The translations under genes were made by a program, and so were the position numbers. From CAIXQW01 sp046049675 (lineage in GTDB: Bacteria; Bacteroidota; Bacteroidia; Chitinophagales; Chitinophagaceae), in assembly GCA_046049675.1 (NCBI GenBank), contig JBJORA010000092.1, positions 1 to 53,854 on the forward strand: a stretch of 53,854 bases of DNA, in the 5' to 3' direction. Of the stretch, positions 1 to 6,691 are shown piece after piece; position 1 is the stretch's first letter; every line of letters starts with the position of its first letter. The notes beneath the pieces were generated by a model that had not been told where the DNA came from, searched no databases, and saw only the letters and a program-made list of their open reading frames with translations.

Positions 1-245
1 ATAACCAACACAATAAGATGTAAATTGATAGCAAGAATGTTCTCCGTTGTAAAGAATAAACGAGAATATCAAAAGAATTATTCACATAATTTGGCAATGC
101 AAATATCTTAGAATACGCAGAATAGTGTTTGTGTTTGAGTGTGAGTTTGGGTGTGCTTACACGATAGTCGAGTTAAACGAAATAACAGCTTCACTACCTT
201 TTCAGTACACAAGAAAGTTTTGTGTGGATGAGATTTGAAGGAATC
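1..245. other. Left edge of window, no gene seen
   Basis: No supported reading frame. There is a GT-rich low-complexity run at about 125-160. Nothing else stands out; the region may be the far flank of a gene outside the window. Confidence 0.5.
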
Positions 246-298
246 AAAAAAACTTTGTGGCACTTGCTGACTTCTTTGAGGCCGTTTGTGCCACGAAG
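246..298 (-). terminator. Rho-independent terminator of the DUF4834-like gene
   Basis: Read on the minus strand just after the stop codon at 302, arms CTTCGTGGCAC and GTGCCACAAAG pair over 11 positions with one mismatch across a loop of about 24 nt and are followed by a run of seven T. Position and orientation fit termination of the minus-strand gene at 302-526. Confidence 0.65.
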
Positions 299-301
299 CA
301 C

Positions 302-526
302 CTATTTCACCTCTTCGTACTCAATATAATCGTCAGCAGCAGGGGGCTTACTATGCCATTTGCCTTGCTGGGTTTGGGTAGTATTGCCATTAAAAGACTG
401 ATTATCAGTATTTTGTGAATTTGGGCGATATTGGCGCTGTGGAGCAGTGCTAAAAAGACCAAGTTGGTTTACAATAAATCGTATGATGTAAAAAAATAAT
501 ACGAATTTTAAGAAGCTCAATAACAT
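302..526 (-). CDS. DUF4834-like small membrane protein
   Basis: A 74-residue protein with one N-terminal membrane segment (about residues 3-20, FLKFVLFFYIIRFIV) followed by a hydrophilic Gln/Asn-rich tail that ends in an acidic DYIEYEEVK motif. This layout, one helix then a short tail ending in an acidic Tyr-containing motif, is what I remember of the Bacteroidota DUF4834 family, whose function is unknown. It is divergent from rimP and followed on its own strand by a good terminator, so it looks like a single-gene transcript. Family assignment rests on size and tail motif only. Confidence 0.6.
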   Translation of the reverse strand: MLLSFLKFVLFFYIIRFIVNQLGLFSTAPQRQYRPNSQNTDNQSFNGNTTQTQQGKWHSKPPAADDYIEYEEVK

Positions 527-612
527 AGCGCAGATACGGGTACAAATGTCGTACCAATGGCACTAATTACATGTTTTTGCAGCCTAAGTACTGTCATTTT
601 TGCCTCTAAAGC

Positions 613-643
613 TTGGATTTCAAGCCATTTTGCACTACCTTTG
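613..643 (+). promoter_or_regulatory. Bacteroidota-type promoter of rimP-nusA-infB
   Basis: TTG at 613-615 and TACCTTTG at 636-643, 20 nt apart, match the Bacteroidota -33 (TTTG) and -7 (TAnnTTTG) elements. Transcription would start near 650, giving a leader of about 50 nt that contains the stem-loop at 670-693. Confidence 0.6.
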
Positions 644-669
644 CCCTAACAATTCAAGAAAAAGTACTG

Positions 670-698
670 AAATGGGGACAAAAGTCCCCATTTTTAAT
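670..698 (+). promoter_or_regulatory. Terminator-like stem-loop in the rimP leader (possible attenuator)
   Basis: AAATGGGGAC (670-679) and GTCCCCATTT (684-693) form a perfect 10-bp stem with an AAAA loop. The 3' arm runs into a TTTTT tract, and the chosen rimP ATG follows at 699. The shape is that of an intrinsic terminator placed between promoter and first gene. It would also hide an in-frame upstream ATG at 672. A role in attenuation is inference. Confidence 0.6.
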
Positions 699-1157
699 AT
701 GACAAACTTTGAGCAAATATCGGCATTTGTGAACGAGCTTATTGAAGGCACCGACTGCTTTATTGTTGAAGCAAAAGTGGCACCTACTAATAATTACAAG
801 TTCGCCATTGATGCAGACACTGGCTTTGGTATTGACAGAAGCGTTAAACTAAGTCGTCAACTTCGTAAGAAAATCGAAGAAGCTGGCTTGCACCCCGAAG
901 GCGACTTTAGCATGGAAGTTGGTAGCCCAGGGGTGGATGCACCGCTGAAAATGCCACGTCAGTTTGCAAAAAATATTGGCCGCTTAGTGCTAGTAACTTT
1001 TGCAGACAAAGAACAAAAACCTGTAGAAGGCCGACTAGCAAATATGGCCGACGACAATATAGACATTGAAATAACAGACAAGAAAAAGAAAACAAGCACA
1101 ACACAAACCATTGCTTTAGCAACAACAAAAAGCGTGGTAGTACAAATAGAATTCTAA
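699..1157 (+). CDS. rimP: Ribosome maturation factor RimP
   Basis: RimP assists late maturation of the 30S ribosomal subunit. From the ATG at 699 the protein has 152 residues, close to the usual RimP size. The N-terminal domain carries the typical FAIDADTGFGIDRSVKLSR and FSMEVGSPGVDAPLK stretches, the latter being the family's EVSSPGxDRPL motif, followed by a small SH3-like C-terminal domain with a Lys/Thr-rich end. Reading frames open further upstream (ATG at 672), but those codons lie in the leader stem-loop, so 699 is preferred. It is the first gene of rimP-nusA-infB, the same order as in E. coli and many other bacteria; nusA follows after 42 nt. Confidence 0.92.
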   Translation: MTNFEQISAFVNELIEGTDCFIVEAKVAPTNNYKFAIDADTGFGIDRSVKLSRQLRKKIEEAGLHPEGDFSMEVGSPGVDAPLKMPRQFAKNIGRLVLVTFADKEQKPVEGRLANMADDNIDIEITDKKKKTSTTQTIALATTKSVVVQIEF

Positions 1158-1199
1158 AACAGAAATAATATAGTAAGCAATTAAATTTTTCATAGACCA

Positions 1200-2477
1200 A
1201 TGGCAAAAGCGAAAGAAAAAGAGCAACCAGTAAGCACCAAAGTAAACCTTATCGACTCGTTTGCAGAGTTCAAGGATGCTGAAGGTATTGACCGTCCGAC
1301 CCTGATCAAGGTGATGGTGGACACATTTAAGACCGCGCTTAAAAAGAAGTACGGCTCAGAAGAGAATATCGATGTTATCGTAAACGATCAAAACGGTGAC
1401 TTAGAATTATACCACGTGCGTTTTGTTGTGCCAATTGAAGAGTATTGGAACGACATGACGCAGATAAGTCTTCCAATGGCTAAGGAAATTGACGAAGACT
1501 TAGAAGAAGGCGAACCATACTACGAGGCAATTGGCATTGAAAGTATTGGCCGTCGTAATGTTTTGGCTATTCGTCAAACATTGACGAGCCGCATTAGCGA
1601 GCTAAAGAAAAACATCTTGCTAAAGAACTACCAAGAGCGTATTGGCGAAGTAGTGACAGGCGAAGTATATCAAATCTGGAAAAAAGAAATCATGCTTTTG
1701 GACGACGAAGGCAATGAACTTATTCTACGCAAAGAAGAGCAAATACCAACAGACTTCTTTAAGAAGGGCGAAACGGTAAAAGCTATTGTGCGCACAGTAG
1801 AAATGAAAAACGGTACACCAGTGGTTTACTTAAGCCGCACTGATGGTAGCTTCCTTGCTAAACTATTAGAAGCAGAAGTGCCAGAAATTATGGATGGCCT
1901 TATTACCATCAAGAAAATTGTACGCGAGCCAGGCGAGCGTGCTAAGGTGGCAGTAGAAAGCTACGACGACCGCGTAGATCCAGTAGGTGCATGCGTTGGT
2001 ATGAAAGGTAGCCGTATACATGGCATTGTGCGTGAACTACGCAACGAAAACATCGACATCATTAATTACACAACTAATATTCAGCTTTTATTGCAGCGTT
2101 CGTTAACACCTGCAAAAATTAGCAGTATGAAAATCAACCCTGATCAGTCTTACGTAGAAGTAATGCTAAAGCCAGACCAAGTAAGTTTGGCTATTGGCCG
2201 TAAGGGTGTAAACATTAAGCTTGCACAAGAGCTTACAGGTTACGAAATAGATGTGTTCCGCGATGATGCAACTGATGACGAATTTGATATTGACTTACAA
2301 GAATTCAACGACGAAATCGAACAATGGATTATTGACGAGTTCAAGAAAGTTGGTTGCGACACAGGTTTATCAGTGCTTAATCTAAGCGACGAAGAGTTGA
2401 GTCGTCGTGCCGATTTAGAAATTGAGACGATTAGAGATGTAAAGGCGATACTACAAGCCGAGTTTGGTAAACAATAA
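1200..2477 (+). CDS. nusA: Transcription termination/antitermination factor NusA
   Basis: NusA binds RNA polymerase and modulates pausing, hairpin-dependent termination and antitermination. The 425-residue protein has, in order, the N-terminal polymerase-binding domain (about 10-130), an S1 domain (about 140-205, GEVVTGEVYQIWKKEIMLL), KH1 (about 235-300, with VGACVGMKGSRI) and KH2 (about 310-370, with LAIGRKGVNIKLA). After KH2 comes only a short acidic tail of about 50 residues, so it lacks the two acidic repeats of the E. coli protein, as is common outside the gamma-proteobacteria. It is the second gene of the operon. Because NusA acts on terminator hairpins, the stem-loop in the operon leader could give autoregulation. 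Confidence 0.95.
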   Translation: MAKAKEKEQPVSTKVNLIDSFAEFKDAEGIDRPTLIKVMVDTFKTALKKKYGSEENIDVIVNDQNGDLELYHVRFVVPIEEYWNDMTQISLPMAKEIDEDLEEGEPYYEAIGIESIGRRNVLAIRQTLTSRISELKKNILLKNYQERIGEVVTGEVYQIWKKEIMLLDDEGNELILRKEEQIPTDFFKKGETVKAIVRTVEMKNGTPVVYLSRTDGSFLAKLLEAEVPEIMDGLITIKKIVREPGERAKVAVESYDDRVDPVGACVGMKGSRIHGIVRELRNENIDIINYTTNIQLLLQRSLTPAKISSMKINPDQSYVEVMLKPDQVSLAIGRKGVNIKLAQELTGYEIDVFRDDATDDEFDIDLQEFNDEIEQWIIDEFKKVGCDTGLSVLNLSDEELSRRADLEIETIRDVKAILQAEFGKQ

Positions 2478-2597
2478 AGTTTGGCAAATTGAAACACTAA
2501 GCATTTTACGAGTAAGATACTGAGTATGTAGTAAGAGAGTTAACATATAAACAAACAGGGCCAAGCCCACAACATTAAAAACACTGTACAGAGAAGT

Positions 2598-5432
2598 ATG
2601 TCAGAATTAAAGGCAAAAAAACTAATGGCGGTTGCAAAAGAATTCAATGTGGGCACGGCGTCTATTGTTGATTTTCTAGCCAAGAAAGGTTTTGCAATAA
2701 ACAATTCTCCAATGGAGAAGCTTACACCAGACATGTATGAGTTGGTGCAGGTGGAGTACGACCAAGACAAAAAGTTGAAGCAGCGCAGCGAGTCTATACA
2801 AATTCGTATGGAGAACGCTGGCAGCAAAACTGCCAAGGCCGAAAAAGTTGCTGAGCCTAAAGTAGAAGCGCCTATTGCAAAGGCACCTACTGATGACATA
2901 CTAGCTAAGTTAGACTTACCGCCTTTAGAAGAAGCGGACACCAAGCCTGCACGTGCTACAAAAGCAAAAGCTAGCGAGCCAGCGCCAGCAGAGGAAGCTG
3001 CGCCAGTGCCACCAGCAAAAGAAGAAACAGCAGCACCAGAAGTAGAAGCCGTAGGCCCAACTGTTCTTGGCAAAATAGATTTAGACGCCCTCAATAAGCC
3101 AAAGAAATCTACACGTGGTAAAAAAGCCGACGACGAACCTGCAAAGGCAGAGCCTAAGCCAGAAGCTAAAGCTGAAGTAAAGCCTGCTAAAAAAGCAAGC
3201 CCTAAAAAGAAGTCAGAGGAAATCAATGTAATTACTAACCCTGTTGAAAGTAGTTTAAGAACAGAAGTAATCAACAATAATTTGGAAACACCTTTAGAGC
3301 AAGGTGTAATTGAAAATATTGTTGAGCGTAAGGTATTAGATGGCCCTAAAGTATTGGGTAGTTTAGACCTTAGTAAGTTACAAAACGATGCAACACCTGG
3401 TGCACGCAAACGCAAGCGCATTCCAGTTGATAAAAAAGGCACAAATATTCCGGGTAAGCCTGGTGCAGATCGCGGCGGTGCGCGTGGTGGTACACGTGGC
3501 CGTGGCGACGATCGTGTTATTGATCAAAATGCTATTCAAGATAAAATTCGCCAAACCATGGCACGCATTGGCGGCGGAGGTAGAGGCAGAAGCAATAAGC
3601 TAAAACATCGTAAAGAAAAACGTAGCATACACGCCGAACGTGCAGCAGCTGCTGAAAATGCGAGCGATAACAGCATATTACATCTTACAGAATTTATTAG
3701 CGTAAGCGAACTAGCCTCGCTAATGAACTTGCCATTTACAGAAGTAATCATGAAGTGCATGGAGCTTGGTATGATGGTAAGTATCAACCAGCGTTTAGAT
3801 GCAGAGGTTATTGAATTAGTGGCGAGCGAGTTTGGTTTTAGCGTAGAGTTTATCGACCTTAAGCAAGAAGCAGAAGAAGAAATAGAAGAAGATGTAGACA
3901 GCGAAGACGAATTGCTGCCACGTGCGCCAATTGTTACCATTATGGGTCACGTAGATCACGGTAAAACGAGTTTGCTAGACTATATCCGAAAAGCCAATGT
4001 TGTAGCCGGCGAGGCAGGTGGTATCACACAGCATATTGGTGCCTACGAGGTTACTTTGCCAAATGGTCGTCAAATTACATTCTTAGATACACCGGGCCAC
4101 GAAGCGTTTACAGCGATGCGTGCGCGTGGTACTAAAGTAACAGATATTGCCGTAATTGTAATTGCAGCAGACGATGCTGTGATGCCGCAAACGCGTGAGG
4201 CGATAAGCCACGCACAAGCAGCAGGTGTACCTATGATCTTTGCCATTAATAAAATGGATAAAGATGGTGCCAACCCACAAAAAATCTACGAGCAATTGAG
4301 TGGTATGAATGTATTGGTAGAAGAATGGGGCGGTAAATTCCAAAGCCAACCTATTGCTGCAAAAGCAGGTACCAATGTAGACCTACTTTTAGAAAAAATA
4401 TTACTTGAAAGCGATTTATTAGATCTTAAAGCTAACCCAGATCGTTATGCAACAGGTACAGTTATTGAATCTAACCTTGATAAAGGCCGTGGTTATGTAG
4501 CCACAGTACTTGTACAAACGGGTACGCTAGAAATAGGCGAGATGATGGTAGCAGGTACTTTGTATGGTCGTATCAAAGCTATGACGGACGAGCGCGGACA
4601 TAAAGTTGTAAGCGCAGGCCCAAGTACACCGGTACAAATTTTAGGTTTGAATGGTGCGCCACAAGCTGGTGAGAAATTTAAAATTTACGAAGACGAAGAT
4701 CAAGCCAAAGAAATTGCCAACCACCGTTCGCAAATTATGCGCGAGCAAGGTATGCGTACACGTAAGCATATTACCTTGGATGAAATTGGCCGTCGTTTAG
4801 CACTTGGTAACTTCAAAGAATTGAAAGTTATTATCAAAGGTGACGTGGATGGATCGGTAGAAGCATTGAGCGATAGCTTAATTAAACTAAGTACGCAAGA
4901 AGTTCAAGTTAATGTAATACAGAAAGGTGTTGGTGCCATTACAGAAAGTGATGTGAACCTTGCCATTGCATCGGATGCCATTATGATAGGCTTCCAGGTG
5001 CGTCCTACAGGCCAAGCCGCAACATTGGCGCAGCAAGAAAGTATTGAGATTAAATTCTACAGTGTAATCTACGACGCTATTAACGATGTGAAGAATGCGA
5101 TGGAAGGTTTACTAGAACCTAAGATAGAGCAAAAGCCTACATGTAATATAGATGTACAGCAAGTGTACAAGATTACGGGCATTGGTTTAATTGCAGGTTG
5201 CCTTGTTACAAGTGGTAAAATACAGCGTAGCAATAAAGTAAACGTTATTCGCGATGGTATTGTAGTACACACAGGCGAGTTGGCAGGTCTTAAGCGTTAT
5301 AAAGATGATGTGAAAGAAGTTGTTGCTGGCACTGAGTGTGGCTTAAGCATTAAGAATTACCAAGATCTAAGAGAAGGCGACGTTATTGAAGGCTTTGAAG
5401 AGATTGAAGTGAAGCGTACGCTGGGTAGTTAG
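2598..5432 (+). CDS. infB: Translation initiation factor IF-2
   Basis: IF-2 is the GTPase that brings fMet-tRNA to the 30S subunit and promotes subunit joining. The 944-residue protein begins with an IF2_N domain (1-50), then a long Ala/Lys/Glu/Pro-rich linker with an Arg/Gly-rich patch (about 290-320), a second IF2_N-like domain (about 355-410), and the G domain: G1 GHVDHGKT at 450-457, G3 DTPGH at 497-501 and G4 NKMD near 550. Beta-barrel and C-terminal domains II-IV follow. It is the last gene of the operon, 120 nt after nusA. No strong terminator is visible behind it. Confidence 0.97.
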   Translation: MSELKAKKLMAVAKEFNVGTASIVDFLAKKGFAINNSPMEKLTPDMYELVQVEYDQDKKLKQRSESIQIRMENAGSKTAKAEKVAEPKVEAPIAKAPTDDILAKLDLPPLEEADTKPARATKAKASEPAPAEEAAPVPPAKEETAAPEVEAVGPTVLGKIDLDALNKPKKSTRGKKADDEPAKAEPKPEAKAEVKPAKKASPKKKSEEINVITNPVESSLRTEVINNNLETPLEQGVIENIVERKVLDGPKVLGSLDLSKLQNDATPGARKRKRIPVDKKGTNIPGKPGADRGGARGGTRGRGDDRVIDQNAIQDKIRQTMARIGGGGRGRSNKLKHRKEKRSIHAERAAAAENASDNSILHLTEFISVSELASLMNLPFTEVIMKCMELGMMVSINQRLDAEVIELVASEFGFSVEFIDLKQEAEEEIEEDVDSEDELLPRAPIVTIMGHVDHGKTSLLDYIRKANVVAGEAGGITQHIGAYEVTLPNGRQITFLDTPGHEAFTAMRARGTKVTDIAVIVIAADDAVMPQTREAISHAQAAGVPMIFAINKMDKDGANPQKIYEQLSGMNVLVEEWGGKFQSQPIAAKAGTNVDLLLEKILLESDLLDLKANPDRYATGTVIESNLDKGRGYVATVLVQTGTLEIGEMMVAGTLYGRIKAMTDERGHKVVSAGPSTPVQILGLNGAPQAGEKFKIYEDEDQAKEIANHRSQIMREQGMRTRKHITLDEIGRRLALGNFKELKVIIKGDVDGSVEALSDSLIKLSTQEVQVNVIQKGVGAITESDVNLAIASDAIMIGFQVRPTGQAATLAQQESIEIKFYSVIYDAINDVKNAMEGLLEPKIEQKPTCNIDVQQVYKITGIGLIAGCLVTSGKIQRSNKVNVIRDGIVVHTGELAGLKRYKDDVKEVVAGTECGLSIKNYQDLREGDVIEGFEEIEVKRTLGS

Positions 5433-5904
5433 TGCGTGCAAGGATGGCGACACGGCGATGGAAAATTTTTTCAATTGAAAGTGGAAAATTGAAAATGGAA
5501 AATGGATCCGCCGCGGCGGTGAAAATTCACACAATTCAAATTGCATACTACATTGTATTGCTAGCCATTGCTGTTCTACAAAATATTGCCGCTTATCGGT
5601 ACACTTCTTGAGAATTTGACAGCGGTAGTAGCCGCTAGCATAAGTGTACTTTGCTAAAGTATAACTGTGCACGAATTGGCGAAGTTGTGCCACCTTTGCG
5701 TTATCATAGTTTCTAACGCTTGATCTACAATTTATAGGTACATGCCAAGCCTCGCATGTTACGATGCAATCATTTCTCAACCACAAATAAGTTATTCGAT
5801 AAAATGCGTTTTAGGCGCACATACTTGCCTTTCAGATTAGCTATGCAGGATTAGCTTCGCAGTAATAGCAAATGCTTTTTCGTAACAGGACGTGCCATTT
5901 ACAA
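5433..5904. other. Gene-free stretch after infB
   Basis: About 470 bases without a supported gene. It holds a copy of the GC-palindrome repeat at 5475-5527 and a small hairpin near 5622-5637 (AGCGG/CCGCT). An open frame on the minus strand (5367-5786) runs through the end of infB and through the repeat, is recognised as nothing and is not called. Confidence 0.5.
5475..5527 (+). repeat. GC-palindrome repeat, copy A (intergenic)
   Basis: A/G-rich flank of GAAAATTG/GAAAATGG units leading into GGATCCGCCGCGGCGGT. The core CCGCCGCGGCGG (5508-5519) is a perfect 12-bp palindrome with a central SacII-type CCGCGG. The outermost pair is broken here (T at 5520), unlike the 14-bp perfect core of copies B, C and D. 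This is the only full copy in clearly non-coding DNA. Confidence 0.85.
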
Positions 5905-6093
5905 TGTAGTAATTAGAGCGCAAGTTGCAGTGACTACATTGCCAGCTGTAGTGCTTAGAGATATTACTGTAGTGACTACAGCAGGAGATGTAGTGTTTAG
6001 AGAAGTAGATGTAGTGACTACAGTGCTAGCTGTAGTTATTAGAGTGCTAGATGTAGTTACTACAGTTGCTGATGTAGTAACTAGAATACGGGT
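5905..6093 (+). repeat. Nine tandem 21-bp units, alternating in a 42-bp pattern
   Basis: Nine consecutive 21-nt units with no gap, starting at 5905, 5926, 5947, 5968, 5989, 6010, 6031, 6052 and 6073. Odd units read TGTAGTnnTTAGAG; even units read TGTAGTGACTACAG. Units 4, 6 and 8 contain the hyphenated palindrome TGTAGTnACTACA (5968-5980, 6010-6022, 6052-6064), so perfect dyads recur every 42 bp. Unit 2 has the same with one change. Units differ by scattered substitutions but never by length. Confidence 0.9.
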
Positions 6094-6163
6094 TTGCCGC
6101 GCGAAATTGGGCAAAGAAGCAGCCATAAACCTTAACAGATTTTTGAAGAAAAAAAGGCAATAA
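5930..6163 (+). CDS. Possible small protein of heptad repeats encoded by the 21-bp array
   Basis: An open frame runs through the 21-bp array and would give about 77 residues from a GTG at 5930. The repeats read as seven-residue units such as DVVTTVA/DVVTRIR, with hydrophobic residues spaced as in an amphipathic beta or coiled structure, and a basic tail NRFLKKKRQ. A hairpin with a T-run lies 34 nt after the stop. Against it: there is no ATG, the minus strand is open too (as expected for a 21-nt period), and I recognise no family. Coding status is a guess. Confidence 0.22.
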   Translation: MTTLPAVVLRDITVVTTAGDVVFREVDVVTTVLAVVIRVLDVVTTVADVVTRIRVCRAKLGKEAAINLNRFLKKKRQ

Positions 6164-6196
6164 TGCTATGCTAAAGCACGCACAAATTTCGTTTAC

Positions 6197-6216
6197 AAAA
6201 AGCAGGGCTTTTTAAT
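6197..6216 (+). terminator. Small hairpin with T-run
   Basis: AAAAAGC, a 3-nt loop AGG and GCTTTTT form a 7-bp A/T-dominated stem between the 21-bp array and the XRE gene. It is weak; it could end a transcript over the array or lie in the XRE leader. Confidence 0.35.
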
Positions 6217-6247
6217 AGCACTATACAACTAGAGTAGGGTAAGCATT

Positions 6248-6502
6248 ATGGCACCAAGACGAAAAAAGAGACGCAGCCTCAAAGTAGCAGGCACAACGCT
6301 TCGCTTATGTTTGCAGCCACTAATAGCGGCCAGGCATGTACACCAACCCTTCGCTTTTTTACTCCGCTTAGGTTTTACTAGCCATGCTGCTAGCAAGGCA
6401 TTGCGAGGCACCTTGTATACGGTGACCGTAGTGCAGCTTGAGGCTTTGTGCAAAGGTTTAGGTTGTGGGGTGGGTGATTTGTTTGGGGAAGAGCGCGAGT
6501 AA
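6248..6502 (+). CDS. Small XRE-family helix-turn-helix DNA-binding protein
   Basis: An 84-residue protein, very basic at the N-terminus (MAPRRKKRRSLK). The HTH spans about residues 30-75: PFAFLLRLGFTSHAASKALRG contains the helix pair, followed by QLEALCKGLGCGVGDLF, which matches the 'LE-LC-xLxCTPNDLF' end typical of small Bacteroidota XRE-type repressors. Such proteins bind short palindromic operators as dimers. The gene sits about 150 nt downstream of the 42-bp-spaced TGTAGTnACTACA dyads, which makes those dyads candidate operators (inference). The ATG at 6248 is the only reasonable start. Confidence 0.65.
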   Translation: MAPRRKKRRSLKVAGTTLRLCLQPLIAARHVHQPFAFLLRLGFTSHAASKALRGTLYTVTVVQLEALCKGLGCGVGDLFGEERE

Positions 6503-6599
6503 CTACAATTTAGTACAACAGCAATACCACTAAGGGTAACTGTTAATTTTTTGGCAATAAGCCGCCCTAGCCTTAGCTTTACTATATGAAGATTGTTTA

Positions 6600-6683
6600 C
6601 TTTTTTACCCGTATGGCAAGTTATTTATTTGTATAAGGTGGAGTTTGGGAGCGGGGTGTTTAATGGAAAATTGAAAAGTAATG
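6600..6683 (+). pseudogene. Remnant of the 3' end of a T9SS gene (sorting-domain tail) plus GAAAATTG repeat
   Basis: The bases from about 6622 to 6680 are nearly the same as 11182-11240, the last part of the T9SS gene at 9669. Both encode the tail motif YLYKVEF followed by V(V/F)NGKLK. Here the fragment has no upstream body; only a degenerate LPVWQVI in place of LPSGV precedes it. The downstream beta-helix frame happens to be open through it, but its real start is after this fragment at 6692. It reads as debris of a duplicated or deleted cargo gene. Confidence 0.6.
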
Positions 6684-6691
6684 GCAATTAT

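Noticed and set aside
5367..5786. Minus-strand open frame of 139 codons after infB
   Set aside because: It overlaps the end of infB, runs through the GC-palindrome repeat, and shows no recognisable motif.
6593..6691. Upstream extension of the beta-helix protein
   Set aside because: These codons belong to a sorting-domain remnant; a signal peptide begins properly at 6692.
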